From assembly GCA_015295835.1 (NCBI GenBank), contig DVEG01000003.1, positions 159,780 to 223,779 of the forward strand: a stretch of 64,000 nt of DNA, read 5' to 3'. This DNA comes from Oscillatoriaceae cyanobacterium M7585_C2015_266. GTDB lineage: Bacteria; Cyanobacteriota; Cyanobacteriia; Cyanobacteriales; Oscillatoriaceae. A program made the position numbers and the translations under genes. The notes below the pieces were generated by a model. That model did no database searches and had not been told where the DNA came from. It saw only the letters and a program-made list of their open reading frames with translations. This document shows positions 27,195 to 37,985 of this stretch, piece by piece; the stretch's first letter is position 1, and each line of letters starts with the position of its first letter.

Positions 27195-27572
27195 TTACGG
27201 CGTGGCCGTTTTTTGCAACAGTGCTTCAATTTTTCCCAGCAGTCTAGTAAATTCTACGGGTTTTGTGTCGTAGTCGTCGCAGCCAGCTTCTAAACATTTC
27301 TCACGATCCCCAGTGATCGCATGGGCAGTGAGGGCGATAACCGGAATGTGGCGGGTGAGCGCCATGGCTTTAATTTGCTGGGTTGCTTGCCATCCATCCA
27401 ACACCGGCAGCCCCATATCCATTAAAATCAAGTCTGGTGACTCGGATTTGGCCATATCCACCCCTTGAGCGCCATCGGTAGCGATTACCACATCGTACCC
27501 CTTTCGCTTCAGACGCCGCGAAAGCATATCTCTATTCATCTCATTATCTTCGACAAGTAGAATTTTAGTCAT
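27195..27572 (-). CDS. Single-domain response regulator (CheY-like)
   Basis: A 125-residue stand-alone receiver domain. Asp8-Glu-Asp is followed by phospho-acceptor Asp52 in LILMDMGLPV, Thr in ALTAHAITG and Lys in DTKPVEF. It has no output domain, so it is either a phosphate shuttle between kinases or acts by protein contact. The typical GDREKCLEAGCDDYDTKP stretch marks the group that accompanies hybrid kinases. It lies 298 bases downstream of the Cache histidine kinase on the same strand. ATG 27572. Confidence 0.88.
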   Translation of the reverse strand: MTKILLVEDNEMNRDMLSRRLKRKGYDVVIATDGAQGVDMAKSESPDLILMDMGLPVLDGWQATQQIKAMALTRHIPVIALTAHAITGDREKCLEAGCDDYDTKPVEFTRLLGKIEALLQKTATP

Positions 27573-27870
27573 TGCTCTTATCCCCTATTTCCAGTCAGCC
27601 ATCAGCCTTAAAAGCCCGCTTTTGGGATCATTATTGTTTCTAAAATCTGAAATTTCATCTATAAAACTCGCAATGGCAAAAGAGCTGATGCTGAGATGCC
27701 AAATCCTGGCAGCCGGGCGCTCTTTTCTGCCTTTTGTCTGAGAAAGCAGCCCAGGAATCCCTCACGAGCTATTACTAAGGTAACACAGTTTGTTTATTTA
27801 TATCTTTTAAATATCAGGAAGTGTTGGTTAAGTAGTAGGCGATTTGCCAACGCAAATGCTTTTTGTGCTG

Positions 27871-30093
27871 TTAAAGATTGTTTGTGTTGTTTTTTGAGTT
27901 GGTGTTGGTTTCGTTGACGAATGCTGGCAATTGCATGATAAAAGTGGAACCTTTGCCCAGTTCGCTTTCGACGCGAATACAACCGCCCATTATTTCACAG
28001 AATTTATAAGCGATCGCTAAACCCAAGCCAGTACCGCCGTATCGGCGCGTCGTAGAAGCATCCCCCTGAGTAAATGCCTCAAAAATATGTTTTTGCTGCT
28101 CCGGTGTCATACCGATTCCCGTGTCGGTGACAGTAAAGATAATGAAAGATTGAGCAGCAGATGTGTCTGATTTCTCCTCTTCATATCGGCTGACTTCTAA
28201 GCGAATAATACCCTTTTCCGTAAACTTCGCGGCATTGCTCAGCAGGTTGAGTAGGTTTTGTCGCACTTTTGTCATGTCGGCGTGCATTGAGCCTATATCA
28301 CTAGCACAATTAATTTCTAAGGTATTACCGTTTTTTTGTACTAGAGGCTGCACTGTATTAGCAACTTCCTGAATCAAATTTTTTATTTCAAAAGTTTCCA
28401 GATACAATTCCATTCGCCCTGCCTCGATTTTCGATATATCGAGAATATCGCTAATTAAAGAAAGTAGGTGTTTTCCTGCCAATCGAATTTTCTCTAAGTC
28501 TGGTATAATTTCTTCAAGCCCTAAATCGGCTACATCTTCTTGCAACATTTCGCTGTAGCCGATAATTGCATTTAAGGGTGTACGTAATTCGTGGCTCATA
28601 TTCGCCAAAAATCTGCTCTTTGCCTGGTTTGCCGCTTCTGCTAATTCTTTTGCATTTCTCAATTCTGCTGTTGCTTCTTCTACTGCTTCTTCTAAACGAT
28701 TGTGTTCTTCGACAACTCTTTCTGCTAGTGTATTAAATACTTTTGCTAGCACACCTATTTCATTTTTACTAATTTTTTTGATTGCATATTCCCTGATTTT
28801 TGAATATTTCCTTTCCGCAACCAAAGCTCCTATCTTTTTAACAGCATTTGTAGTTTCTATTAAAGGTATTATCAAATGTTTGTTTATTATTAAATAAGCT
28901 AATACTAAAATAATTACTATAGTAATTTTTATGTAATAAATTAACAGCATAATAATGTTAGAAGCTACCAATGCTGCTTCAGAAAAAGGTTTGACTATTA
29001 CTAATTTCCAATAAGAATCTGGAACGTAAAATAAAAATACCTGAGACTTTTCTTTGAGAAGCCAATCATTGGAAATTTCAAAACTTTTATACAGGTGAGT
29101 ATTGCGATTATTTATTTTCGATATTGGATCGACAATAATGGCATTGATTAACTCCGCTTCCTCCCGATTTATTTGATAACTGTCTGCATCAATTTTTTCA
29201 ATAATTTCTTTCCTCTTACCTGCCAATAGTTTGGCTTGGCTTAAAATTGTTTTATTCATCTCATCTAAAGCCATTGCTATTGGAGCAAATAAAGGTTCTT
29301 TTTTGGCAAATTCATAAGCAAAAATAAATTCTTCTGTTTTTTTGCCTTTATTATCTTTGCCAAAATGCTTTACTAGCTCTGGCTTCGGAAAAGAAATAAA
29401 TTTATTATTTCTATCTACTATAAAAATATAACCGCCTGTTTGCTGACGCCAAGATTCTGCAAAATCGTGCAATCCTTCTAATTTCAAATCAATGGTAACA
29501 GTACCAGTGAATTGTTGTGATTTAAAAGTAGCTACTGTACAAGTGACCATCGGCTGATAGGAGTAGGGGTCCATATAAGAACGACTCCAAAAACATCTTC
29601 CTGGCTGAGAATAGCGAACAACAACATACCACTCTTCGTTGTGATATCCTGGTCCAGGTTGGTTGTAGTCATCGTAATATTGTAATATTCCTTTGGCATC
29701 TCTTCCCCAGAAAAAACTTCTTCTTGCTAACTTCGGATCGAAGGTATAGGGTTCTGGCCAAACTCCGCCGCCAGCAACTGCCTGATCACCGTGAAAATTG
29801 ATAATTTCGGGAATGATTTGTTTGAAGGTTTTTTCGGATTTAGGTAAAATTTCGACAAGAGTTGCTAATGAGCGCGCAAGAGCAGCGATTTCTTGAGAGC
29901 GAGCCAGCAAGTGAGAAACTGCATTATTGCCAGTTTGTTCAGTCAATCGAGAGGATTCTGCTAAAACTATTTGCTGCCCTTTGGTTTTCATTACTAAGAC
30001 AATGCCAACTACCAACAAAAGTAGCAGTAATAATGAACCAAGGGTGCCTTGAAAAATCAAACTATGATACCATTTGACTTGAGGAGTTTCCAT
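27871..30093 (-). CDS. Membrane histidine kinase with extracytoplasmic Cache domain
   Basis: A 740-residue sensor kinase. First membrane helix at about 15-35 ([17 protein letters not shown]), a large double-Cache sensor domain at about 40-375 ([16 protein letters not shown] is the typical distal strand), second helix at 378-402, HAMP at about 403-460, coiled coil, HisKA with phospho-acceptor His501 in [13 protein letters not shown] and HATPase to the end (N box [21 protein letters not shown]). It senses a small ligand outside the cytoplasm. There is no receiver domain, so it probably signals to the response regulators next to it. ATG 30093. Confidence 0.88.
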   Translation of the reverse strand: METPQVKWYHSLIFQGTLGSLLLLLLLVVGIVLVMKTKGQQIVLAESSRLTEQTGNNAVSHLLARSQEIAALARSLATLVEILPKSEKTFKQIIPEIINFHGDQAVAGGGVWPEPYTFDPKLARRSFFWGRDAKGILQYYDDYNQPGPGYHNEEWYVVVRYSQPGRCFWSRSYMDPYSYQPMVTCTVATFKSQQFTGTVTIDLKLEGLHDFAESWRQQTGGYIFIVDRNNKFISFPKPELVKHFGKDNKGKKTEEFIFAYEFAKKEPLFAPIAMALDEMNKTILSQAKLLAGKRKEIIEKIDADSYQINREEAELINAIIVDPISKINNRNTHLYKSFEISNDWLLKEKSQVFLFYVPDSYWKLVIVKPFSEAALVASNIIMLLIYYIKITIVIILVLAYLIINKHLIIPLIETTNAVKKIGALVAERKYSKIREYAIKKISKNEIGVLAKVFNTLAERVVEEHNRLEEAVEEATAELRNAKELAEAANQAKSRFLANMSHELRTPLNAIIGYSEMLQEDVADLGLEEIIPDLEKIRLAGKHLLSLISDILDISKIEAGRMELYLETFEIKNLIQEVANTVQPLVQKNGNTLEINCASDIGSMHADMTKVRQNLLNLLSNAAKFTEKGIIRLEVSRYEEEKSDTSAAQSFIIFTVTDTGIGMTPEQQKHIFEAFTQGDASTTRRYGGTGLGLAIAYKFCEIMGGCIRVESELGKGSTFIMQLPAFVNETNTNSKNNTNNL

Positions 30094-30232
30094 GTGCTAT
30101 GAATCAGCGATAAAAGAAATTTACAATTGAGCATACTCTAAATTTTAAGGTTTGGCGATTTGAGGCATATCAGGAATATTTTATTATTTTTTTATTATTT
30201 TTAAAAAGTGATTTTATAGGGATGGTTTAATG

Positions 30233-32860
30233 TTAGTTTTTGGGGATTGCTGATTCGCTGGTAGCGTTTCTTTGCACGGCGGCGAATACGAGCTCGCGAA
30301 CTTCACTCAATAGTTGTTCGCGGCTCATGGCTCCTTTTTGGAGAATCTGCTGTACGCTACCGTTGAGTAATTGGCGATCGCTTTCTGTTAAATCCATTGC
30401 CGTAACAACAATAATCGGAATTGCTCGCGTCTGTGGGTGATTGCGAAGCTGGGCAATTACCTGGAATCCATCCATCTCAGGCATCATCAAATCCAGCACA
30501 ATTGCGTCAGGGAAATCTAGAGCGGGCTGACTTTTTTGATGGCTAGAGAAATCTTTTCCGAAGATGCGAGCAAGAGCCACCTGTCCATTTTCAGCTTCGA
30601 TTACTTCCCATCCTTCTTTTTCCAGCATCCGCCGCAGTATCTCGCGGGTGGAAATATCGTCTTCTACAAGTAAAATGCGCCCACCAAGGCGGTATCGGCG
30701 TAATACTGTTAAGAGGCGCTTGCTATCTATAGGTTTAGCTATATAATCAGATGCCCCCACAGCAAAACCGAGATTTTTATCATCGAGAATAGTCGCCACG
30801 ATTGCTGGAATATCTGCCAAATCAGGATCGGTTTTGAGGGCATTCAATACCGCCCAGCCATTCAACCCCTGCATAAGTACATCCAAAATTATCGCATCCG
30901 GGTGTAATTTTCGCGCCAGGAGCAGCCCCTCCTCCCCCGTCGTTGCTACTGCCACTCTAAATCCTTCTTTTGACAGGCGGCGCTGGAGCAATTCTAGTAC
31001 ACTAACATCTTCGTCGATTACTAGCACAAGGGGAGAATGCGATATTTTTAGGTTAGCAGAGGCACTCGCTGAAGGTTCTGTATTTTTGCCCCATTCCGGC
31101 TTTTCCTCTGATTGGGAAGCAGCAGGCGGTTTGCTTTTTACAGCTTTTGATTCACTTGCTAGTAACGGCAGGCGGATGGGGAAGGTAGAGCCTTTGCCTA
31201 ATTGGCTCTCAACGAGAATGTCGCCTCCCATCATTTGGCAAAAGTGACGGCTAATTGCTAATCCCAAACCGGTACCGCCATATTTGCGTGTGGTGGAGGC
31301 ATCTGCTTGGGTGAAGGGTTGGAAGATTTTTTCAAGTTGTTCTGGCGTCATGCCAATGCCGGTATCGCTGACGGAAAAAATTATCTTACTTTCTGAGGCG
31401 TTTTCTTCTAAAGTTACTTCTAGAGTAATTTTTCCATTTTCTGTAAACTTGGCGGCGTTGCTAAGTAAGTTAAAAAGTATCTGACGCACTTTAGTGAGGT
31501 CGGCGTACAGGCTGCCGATGTTGGGGTGGCAACGGATTTCTAGGGTATTATTATTTTTTTCGACTAAGGGCTGAACTGTGGCGGAAACTTCGACTATTAA
31601 CCCAGGCACGTCGAATGTTTCATAGTAAAGTTCCATCCGCCCGGCTTCGATTTTGGAAATGTCGAGAATATCGTTGATGAGGGCAAGTAGGTGTTTGCCG
31701 GCAACGCGGATTTTTTCTAAGTCGGAGATGATTTCTTCGTATCCTAAGTCGGCAGCATCTTCTTGGAGTATTTCGCTGTAGCCGATAATGGCATTCAGGG
31801 GTGTACGCAATTCGTGGCTCATGTTGGCTAGGAAGGTGCTTTTGGCGCGGTTGGCTGCTTCGGCTGCTTCTTTGGCTAGGCGTAATTCTTCTCTTGCCTG
31901 CTTGGCGTCAGTAATGTCTTCAACTATGCCTTCATGGTAAAGAATTGTGCCGTTTTCGTCGCGAACCGCCCGAGCATTTTCTGATATCCAGATTATGCTG
32001 CCATCTTTGCGGTAGATTTGAGACTCAAATCCTGATATGGCATTTTTTGAGGCGATTGCGGTTTTGAATTCTTCCCAGCGAGATGGGTTGACGTATAATT
32101 GTCGGCTGACATCTGTTAGTTGCGCCATTAGTTCTTCGGGAGAATCGTAGCCGTAAATGCGGGCAAGGGCGGGATTGGCGCTTATGTATTGCCCGTCTGG
32201 GGTACGTTGGTAGATGCCATCTATGGCATTTTCAAAAATGCTGCGATATTTTTGTTCGGCGCGCTCCATTTCTTCTTCGGCTTTGTAGCGCTGGGCTAGG
32301 GTGCGGTTAAAGGCTATTGTTGCGTAAATGACAGCGATCGCTACTAAAACTGCAAACCCCTGCACTTGATATTTTTTATAAGATAAATTTTCAATGCGCG
32401 TTTCTAATAATTTATCTAGGGCTGGCGATAAAATATCATAGAGTCTAAATTGAACTCCCACTGCCTGCTTGCCTATTTTTCTGAATTCTGCTGCTTGAAT
32501 AGCACCTATATCTCCATCTAAAATTTCCCGCTCAATGAAACCTATAAAAAATTTTTTTGTCTCCTCTATTATCACTTCTGTTTCTATTTTTATATCTTTT
32601 ATTTTCGGATTTTCTCTGAAAGAAATTTGCAACCCCCTACCTATATCCTCTAATTCTGATTTTATTAGACTGTATAAAATTATCAACTTTGCTTTTTCAT
32701 CTGCTGTTATAAGTGAATGAGATACCATCTCTGCCATCAACAAGTTTATCTGTGTTGTTTTTTCAATTGTTATCGGTAGCTTTTTCACCCCAGCCATCAT
32801 ATAATAGCTATCTATATACGGATCTAGTATCAGGTTTGATGATTCTAATACATACCCCAT
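30233..32860 (-). CDS. Hybrid histidine kinase, downstream part of a frameshifted gene
   Basis: The 875-residue frame starts at an internal Met. Order: end of an extracytoplasmic helical sensor region (1-165), membrane helix at 168-185, PAS at about 205-320, HisKA with His349 ([13 protein letters not shown]), HATPase to about 570, receiver 1 at about 610-730 (Asp in AIILDVLMQ) and receiver 2 at about 735-865 (Asp in AIVLDLMMP). Its N-terminus, with the first membrane helix, is encoded by the frame at 32898-33281. Taking one base from the A10 run at 32903-32912 joins them into a 1015-residue protein. Whether the kinase is broken, misread or made by slippage is open. Alone, this product would lack its N-terminal membrane anchor. 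Confidence 0.85.
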   Translation of the reverse strand: MGYVLESSNLILDPYIDSYYMMAGVKKLPITIEKTTQINLLMAEMVSHSLITADEKAKLIILYSLIKSELEDIGRGLQISFRENPKIKDIKIETEVIIEETKKFFIGFIEREILDGDIGAIQAAEFRKIGKQAVGVQFRLYDILSPALDKLLETRIENLSYKKYQVQGFAVLVAIAVIYATIAFNRTLAQRYKAEEEMERAEQKYRSIFENAIDGIYQRTPDGQYISANPALARIYGYDSPEELMAQLTDVSRQLYVNPSRWEEFKTAIASKNAISGFESQIYRKDGSIIWISENARAVRDENGTILYHEGIVEDITDAKQAREELRLAKEAAEAANRAKSTFLANMSHELRTPLNAIIGYSEILQEDAADLGYEEIISDLEKIRVAGKHLLALINDILDISKIEAGRMELYYETFDVPGLIVEVSATVQPLVEKNNNTLEIRCHPNIGSLYADLTKVRQILFNLLSNAAKFTENGKITLEVTLEENASESKIIFSVSDTGIGMTPEQLEKIFQPFTQADASTTRKYGGTGLGLAISRHFCQMMGGDILVESQLGKGSTFPIRLPLLASESKAVKSKPPAASQSEEKPEWGKNTEPSASASANLKISHSPLVLVIDEDVSVLELLQRRLSKEGFRVAVATTGEEGLLLARKLHPDAIILDVLMQGLNGWAVLNALKTDPDLADIPAIVATILDDKNLGFAVGASDYIAKPIDSKRLLTVLRRYRLGGRILLVEDDISTREILRRMLEKEGWEVIEAENGQVALARIFGKDFSSHQKSQPALDFPDAIVLDLMMPEMDGFQVIAQLRNHPQTRAIPIIVVTAMDLTESDRQLLNGSVQQILQKGAMSREQLLSEVRELVFAAVQRNATSESAIPKN

Positions 32861-32897
32861 AAGGGAAATGATATCTGTAATTATTTCCTCCGCATTT

Positions 32898-33281
32898 TTA
32901 ATAAAAAAAAAATAAATCTTTTTCTTTTAATCTTTGCAAATTAGCTAGATTATTTGTTTTTAAAATTTTACCAATTTTTTGGTCAGTCTTTTCAAATTCT
33001 GCCAATTTTGCTTCTAAATCGGAGAATTTGGAAGGGTTGACATAATTCTGCGTTCCGACGGAACTATTGCTCAAATCTACCAACTCGATCACACTTTGTA
33101 ATAATTCTCGTAGTTTGTAGTTATATTCAATCCCCAGTCTTTCTCTGCTAGCAAAATCTATTTGGACATTAATTTCAGAAATGAGCTGATAGACAACCAA
33201 AGTAAAAGGTAAAATAAAAAGCAACGCCAAGCTTATTAATCTTGCTTGTTCGGTAGGTTGTTTGCGTTTTGGGTTGCTCAT
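32898..33281 (-). CDS. Hybrid histidine kinase, N-terminal fragment
   Basis: A 127-residue frame from ATG 33281 to a stop just after a run of ten T on the coding strand. It has an N-terminal membrane helix ([20 protein letters not shown]) and the start of a helical periplasmic sensor domain ([20 protein letters not shown]). The last residues DLFFFY come from the homopolymer. Removing one T from the run gives [20 protein letters not shown] and continues straight into the larger frame. It should be annotated together with 30233-32860 as one gene. Confidence 0.85.
   Translation of the reverse strand: MSNPKRKQPTEQARLISLALLFILPFTLVVYQLISEINVQIDFASRERLGIEYNYKLRELLQSVIELVDLSNSSVGTQNYVNPSKFSDLEAKLAEFEKTDQKIGKILKTNNLANLQRLKEKDLFFFY
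32903..32912. other. Run of ten A (T on the coding strand) at the kinase frameshift
   Basis: Ten identical bases at the exact point where the hybrid-kinase frame breaks; nine would keep the gene open. Runs of nine or more A/T are known sites of RNA-polymerase slippage and of replication slippage (phase variation), and also a common place for sequencing errors. Confidence 0.9.
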
Positions 33282-33542
33282 GAAGAAAGTCTCCTGTTAT
33301 TCCGGTTAATAGTATTTTGAACACTTCACTTCTCTTGAAGACATTTTGGATTGGAAGGTTAGCAGTCATGTAGCAGACTAAGGGTAGTGCTCCCAGAAAA
33401 GTATATCCAATGATTATACACAGAAGTAGTAAATAGATCCGCTCTTTCTATGTTATTCCCTAATTTAAGCAAACTTTACCGAACAACATCCGGAGATAAG
33501 CAAAGATTATATTGTAAGTATGGCAGAATCAAGTTAAAATTA

Positions 33543-33584
33543 AAAGGCAAAAGAAACGAAAAAAGACCTGTTTCTTTTGCCTTT
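33543..33584 (-). terminator. Hairpin terminator downstream of dnaJ
   Basis: Perfect 15-base stem AAAGGCAAAAGAAAC (33543-33557) / GTTTCTTTTGCCTTT (33570-33584), loop of 12, followed on the minus strand by TTAATTTT. It lies 28 bases after the dnaJ stop. The remaining stretch 33282-33542 up to the start of the hybrid kinase holds no gene I recognise. Confidence 0.8.
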
Positions 33585-33611
33585 GAAAGTGTGAGAATTT
33601 GTTCTTTGCTG

Positions 33612-34616
33612 TTAAACGGGCAAATCGAGACGGGGGTTGAAAGTTTCTATTTGACGTAGCTTTTCATACAATTCCCGTTCTTGGGGACTTAATTCTTTCG
33701 GAACGACTATTTGAATTTCCACCAACTGATCGCCGCGCTCGCCACTGGGGGTGGGATAGCCCTTACCACCCAGACGCAGGCGCTGCCCTGAGCGCACCCC
33801 AGGGGGTACCCGCATTTTTACCAAACCATCTAGAGTCGGTACTTCTATCATTCCTCCCAGTACCGCCTCGCTGGGAGTAAGGGGCACCTGACAGGCAACG
33901 TCAGCACCTTCTACGCGAAAAAAAGGATGGGGTTCTACGGTAATTTTCAAGTATAAGTCGCCGCCGCCGATACCTTGACCTTTCAAGCGGATGCGCTGAC
34001 CGGTAACCATTCCTGGGGGCATTGTAACTTCTAGCGAGCGCCCGTCTTCGAGGCGAATCCTTTCATTGCCGCCGCGATAAGCCTTTTCCAGGGGCAAACT
34101 CAAGCGCGCTTCCACATCCCGACGGCTTGAGCGAGGGGCTACAGTATAAGTATTTTTCGTCGTTCCGGGGCGGAAAGATTCGCGGGAATCGGTTCGCAAA
34201 CGTGTTCCCGGTGGCGGAGCGGCCGAACCGGAGTTTGGCCTTCTATTTAGCAGGTGGTCTATAAAACTATCGAAATCCGGAAACTGCTCGTACTTTGTTT
34301 CTTCTGTGGAAGTGCGCCCATTGGTAGTGCGGAGGTTCCAAGTTTTTGCTGCCGTAGAGCGCCCTCCTTTTGTCCCTTGAAAACCGGGCTGCTTCCAGTA
34401 GCGGCTGAAAGAGTCGTATTCTGCCCGTTTGTGCGGATCGGATAGGATGTCGTAAGCCTCTCCAATCTCCTTAAATTTTTCCTCTGCCTCCTTATTTCCC
34501 GGATTCAAATCGGGGTGATACTGGCGAGCCAGTCGCCGGTAGACCCTTTTAATCTCATCGTTGGTGGCATCTCTGGGAACTCCCAGAATCTCGTAGTAGT
34601 TCCGAAAGTTCTGCAT
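33612..34616 (-). CDS. dnaJ: DnaJ-type co-chaperone (type II, no zinc fingers)
   Basis: A 334-residue J protein. The J domain covers 1-70 with HPD at 34-36 ([10 protein letters not shown]) and is followed by a Ser/Gly/Thr-rich linker of about 100 residues in place of the Gly/Phe region. The C-terminal substrate-binding domains begin at about 170 ([14 protein letters not shown], then [20 protein letters not shown]). The CxxCxGxG zinc modules are absent, so it belongs to the CbpA/DnaJ2-like class. It stimulates the ATPase of the DnaK encoded just upstream. ATG 34616; there is no clear ribosome binding site. Confidence 0.9.
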   Translation of the reverse strand: MQNFRNYYEILGVPRDATNDEIKRVYRRLARQYHPDLNPGNKEAEEKFKEIGEAYDILSDPHKRAEYDSFSRYWKQPGFQGTKGGRSTAAKTWNLRTTNGRTSTEETKYEQFPDFDSFIDHLLNRRPNSGSAAPPPGTRLRTDSRESFRPGTTKNTYTVAPRSSRRDVEARLSLPLEKAYRGGNERIRLEDGRSLEVTMPPGMVTGQRIRLKGQGIGGGDLYLKITVEPHPFFRVEGADVACQVPLTPSEAVLGGMIEVPTLDGLVKMRVPPGVRSGQRLRLGGKGYPTPSGERGDQLVEIQIVVPKELSPQERELYEKLRQIETFNPRLDLPV

Positions 34617-34631
34617 AAAAGTATAAACTTT

Positions 34632-34797
34632 GAAGTAAGCTACCCACGACTAAAGTCAGGGGCTTTTGCCTTAATCCCAGAGAGATTAGGCACTACAGGC
34701 TGGCTTACTTTCAGCCCCAGAAAGGACAGCTAAAAATTGAGATTTAGCTGTTTCTCCGAACAAGAGTCCTTTACTCTTAGGTAGTACTTAAATTATA
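34632..34797 (-). ncRNA. Folded element upstream of dnaJ, resembling an IS200/IS605 right end (omega RNA scaffold)
   Basis: Read on the minus strand from a TATAAT at 34797-34792, this stretch contains five successive hairpins: AAGAGT/ACTCTT (34762-34778), CAGCTAAA/TTTAGCTG (34727-34750), GGCTG/CAGCC (34698-34716), GCCTTAATC/GATTAGGC (34668-34691) and CCC-GAC/GTC-GGG (34643-34662). The last part, GGATTAAGGC followed by CCCCTGACTTTAGTCGTGGG and TAGCTTAC, resembles the 3' end of IS200/IS605 (tnpB) elements of cyanobacteria, where it forms the omega RNA scaffold. There is no tnpA or tnpB here. It could be a relic, a non-autonomous element, or the 5' leader of dnaJ. The family match is from memory. 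Confidence 0.4.
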
Positions 34798-34921
34798 ACA
34801 ACTCAAGTTGCTTTTGGGGCTTTTCTTCCGGCAATAAATTGCCCTGCTGCCAGCCTAAGCAAAGGTGAGCAGGTACTCAGCAATTGAAAAAACGAATTAC
34901 TTGATAATAAATAATAATCAG

Positions 34922-36901
34922 CTAGAACCATTCTTCATCATCGTCATCCCATTCATCATCCTTAGTATTTGTCCGAGGCAGGCGAGGTGAGCTTTTCCCA
35001 TAGCGCTCAGAGCGTTTATTGGAGCGACTCTCCCCGGAGAAAGTGCGCCGCACCGAATCAAAGAAATTATCTTCTTCATTCTCGCGGGTATACTGATAAA
35101 CCTCCCGATTCAATTCGTAGAGAGCATCTTGCAGTTGAGAACTGGCTAAATCGACGCTGCGATCGTCGTTGCGAGCCACGGCGTCTCGCAATTCTCGGAT
35201 TAGGTTTTCGATGCGATTGCGACTGCTTTGAGCAAATTGCATTCCGTAATCGAGAGCGATTTCTCGGAGTTGTCGTTCTGCTTGATACGCCAAAGCTTCG
35301 GCGCGATTGCGTTTTTCCACTCGTTCTCGCCGCATTCGATCCTCGCGGGCAAATTGCTCAGCATCTCGAATCATGCGCTTGACTTCTGATTCACTGAGAG
35401 TGGAAGCGCCGGTGATGGTGATGCTTTGTTCCCTGCCGGTAGTTTTATCTACAGCGGTGACTTGCAAAATGCCGTTGGCATCAATATCAAAAGATACTTG
35501 AATTTGGGGTACGCCTCTTGGGGCTGGCGGGATACCGTTTAATTTGAACCTTCCCAGAGATTTGTTATCTGCTGCCATCTCTCGTTCGCCTTGGACGACG
35601 TGTATTTCTACGACGGTTTGATTATTTTCGGCGGTGGAAAAGATGTCAGAACGGCGCACGGGGATGGTGGTATTGCGGGGGATGAGCTTTTTCATCAGCC
35701 CACCTGCTGTTTCTAATCCAAGGGAAAGGGGGGTCACGTCTAATAACAGCACGTCTCTAAGGCTGCCTTGGAGGATTCCGGCTTGGATGGCGGCTCCGAT
35801 GGCTACGACTTCATCGGGATTGACGTTTTCATTGGGTTCTTTGTCGATTAAGCTACGTACTAATTGTTTTACCATCGGCATGCGCGTTGAGCCGCCGACG
35901 AGGACTACTTCGTCTATTTGTTTGGGACTGAGACCTGCATCGGCGAGGGCTTGTTTGACGGGGGCGCGCATTCGTGCAATTAAGTCGCCGCATAATCCTT
36001 CAAATTGGGCTCTCGTTAGTCGGGTTTCGATATGTTTGGGGCCATCTTCGGTAGCGGTTATGAAGGGTAGGTTGATTTCGGTGACTTGTACGCCGCTGAG
36101 TTCGATTTTGGCTTTTTCGGCGGCTTCCATTAGGCGCTGCAATGCTTGGCGATCGCGCCGCAAGTCTACTCCTTCTGCTTCTAGAAATTGCTCTGCCAGC
36201 CAATCTACTATTTTTCTATCGAAGTCATTACCTCCCAACTGAGTATCGCCGCTTGTGGCTTTTACTTCAAATACGCCGTCTCCGACTTCTAAGATTGAAA
36301 CGTCAAATGTGCCTCCTCCTAAGTCAAATACCAGGATCGTTTGATTTTGTCTGCGCTCTAATCCATATGCTAAGGAGGCGGCGGTAGGCTCATTGAGAAT
36401 CCGCTTCACTTCTAATCCGGCTATCCTACCTGCGTCTCGTGTTGCTTGCCGCTGGGAGTCGTTGAAGTAGGCGGGTACGGTTATTACTGCGCCTGTTACG
36501 GGTTCGCCTAGGTAGCGGCTGGCTTCATCTGCGAGTTTGCGCAATACCATTGCCGAGATTTCTTCTGGGGCAAATTCTCTATTCAGGCGGGGACATTTGA
36601 TTTTGATGTTGCCTTGTTCATCTCGACGGATAGTGTATGGCACGCGTTTGGAAGCGGGGGATAGTTCGGCGTATTTTCGACCGATAAACCGCTTGACTCC
36701 ATAAAATGTGTTCTGAGGATTGAGGATGGCTTGCCTTCTGGCCAACTGTCCGACGAGTTGTTCGCCGTCTTTGCTGAAGCTAACGACCGAGGGGGTTGTC
36801 CGCATGCCTTCTGAATTGGCAATAACCACTGGTTTGCCGCCCTCCATGACAGCTACCACTGAGTTGGTTGTCCCTAGGTCAATGCCGACTACCTTTCCCA
36901 T
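34922..36901 (-). CDS. dnaK: Chaperone DnaK (Hsp70)
   Basis: A 659-residue Hsp70. ATPase domain at about 1-385: [40 protein letters not shown] and [13 protein letters not shown]. Substrate-binding domain with [19 protein letters not shown] at about 390-420. The C-terminal lid is followed by a basic Ser/Arg-rich segment and the end [12 protein letters not shown] instead of the EEVD-like end of other bacteria; this resembles the cyanobacterial DnaK1 type. ATG 36901. It is followed by dnaJ, with an element in between. It folds new and stress-denatured proteins; several DnaK copies are usual in cyanobacteria. Confidence 0.93.
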   Translation of the reverse strand: MGKVVGIDLGTTNSVVAVMEGGKPVVIANSEGMRTTPSVVSFSKDGEQLVGQLARRQAILNPQNTFYGVKRFIGRKYAELSPASKRVPYTIRRDEQGNIKIKCPRLNREFAPEEISAMVLRKLADEASRYLGEPVTGAVITVPAYFNDSQRQATRDAGRIAGLEVKRILNEPTAASLAYGLERRQNQTILVFDLGGGTFDVSILEVGDGVFEVKATSGDTQLGGNDFDRKIVDWLAEQFLEAEGVDLRRDRQALQRLMEAAEKAKIELSGVQVTEINLPFITATEDGPKHIETRLTRAQFEGLCGDLIARMRAPVKQALADAGLSPKQIDEVVLVGGSTRMPMVKQLVRSLIDKEPNENVNPDEVVAIGAAIQAGILQGSLRDVLLLDVTPLSLGLETAGGLMKKLIPRNTTIPVRRSDIFSTAENNQTVVEIHVVQGEREMAADNKSLGRFKLNGIPPAPRGVPQIQVSFDIDANGILQVTAVDKTTGREQSITITGASTLSESEVKRMIRDAEQFAREDRMRRERVEKRNRAEALAYQAERQLREIALDYGMQFAQSSRNRIENLIRELRDAVARNDDRSVDLASSQLQDALYELNREVYQYTRENEEDNFFDSVRRTFSGESRSNKRSERYGKSSPRLPRTNTKDDEWDDDDEEWF

Positions 36902-37616
36902 GCGTTAGTTCTCTCCGTAAGTGTAGTAACAAAATAGTAATTCTCTTTACTCAGATTTATATTTTGCGAGCGCAGCTGACATCTGATCTGCTACAGCTAA
37001 AGACTGTGCTTTTCGTTAGCCCGTAAGCTGCTGCAACTCAGGTTAGTTGCTTTCTGTTCTTATTGTATCTTGCTACTGGGATTTTTTCAGGTGGCCAAAT
37101 TTTCCTGTTTTAGAGGATCTATTTAGGAAGTTTGGGGCAAGTGGTAGATGGTCCCTTCCTGTGGCCATCTATTCAATTTTCTTCTCCAGACAGTTTTTAC
37201 ATGGTTAAAAGCTATCATTAATGATAATTTTAAAATTTCTGCCTCAATTGCCAACAAAAAATAGTAAATAAGCTATTGCTTCAGCGGCTCTTTTAATATA
37301 AACCAATCTTCAAATAACTTTGACAATCTAACATATTTTGTTTTTTTGAGAAGTGAGAAAGTAAGGTGGCGTTCAGTCAATACACATACACTGCTTTGGC
37401 ATTGTATTTTACGTACACTGCCAACAACTGATGGAGCGACAAAGTTGTGTGAGGGAGATTTTCCTTCGCCAGCTTTTCTTGGAAGCTGACTAGAAAACAT
37501 CGGCTCTCCCCTCTACCCTAGTAATGGAAAAATCGAATGGAATGCGATCGCTTTTTCAATGTGATCTTGCTACGTTGTTGTGGCTGTCTAAACCAAGGCT
37601 GCTTTTTGTCCCATCC
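36902..37616. other. Intergenic region upstream of dnaK
   Basis: About 715 bases. No CIRCE element (TTAGCACTC-N9-GAGTGCTAA) is visible, so control by HrcA is not suggested. A minus-strand frame at 37273-37500 has no convincing ribosome binding site and an unusual composition; I do not call it. The region should contain the dnaK promoter near 36910-37060. Confidence 0.5.
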
Positions 37617-37985
37617 CTACTTGGAGCGCAGCAGTTGTTTGACGGTTTCCACCAATTCTGCTGGGCGAAAAGGTTTTGAAATATAGGCATCTGCTCCTTG
37701 CTTTATTCCCCAGTAGCGATCAAATTCTTCACTTTTGCTTGTACACATAACGACTGGAATTTGACTGGTTGTAGGGTGGTTTTTAAGCCATCGACAAAAT
37801 TCATAGCCGTTCATCCGAGGCATAACGATATCCGTAATTACTAAGTCTGGATGGTTAGCTTGTATTTTTTCCTTTGCTTCTAGACCATCACACGCTTCTT
37901 TCACCTCTAATCCGTTTTTTTTCAGCAGCTCTGCAACTACTTGGCGTAGTGTTACGCTGTCATCTACAATCAAAACTATACTCAT
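37617..37985 (-). CDS. Single-domain response regulator (CheY/PilH-like)
   Basis: A 122-residue receiver domain. Acid pair Asp8-Asp9, phospho-acceptor Asp52 in LVITDIVMPRMNGYEF, Thr/Ser in VVMCTSKSE and Lys in SKPFRPAEL. The sequence SVTLRQVVAELLKKNG plus YEFCRWLKNH is like the PilH/PixH receivers of cyanobacteria, which act in pili or phototaxis. No kinase or pil gene is adjacent, so the partner is unknown. ATG 37985. The 760 bases upstream are gene-free up to crtP. Confidence 0.85.
   Translation of the reverse strand: MSIVLIVDDSVTLRQVVAELLKKNGLEVKEACDGLEAKEKIQANHPDLVITDIVMPRMNGYEFCRWLKNHPTTSQIPVVMCTSKSEEFDRYWGIKQGADAYISKPFRPAELVETVKQLLRSK

Noticed and set aside
35634..36242. Long plus-strand frames opposite dnaK
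   Set aside because: Shadow of the highly conserved dnaK coding region; skewed composition.
36902..37060. CIRCE element (HrcA site) upstream of dnaK
   Set aside because: The TTAGCACTC-N9-GAGTGCTAA pattern was not found.
37273..37500. Minus-strand frame of 75 residues upstream of dnaK
   Set aside because: No ribosome binding site and no family resemblance.
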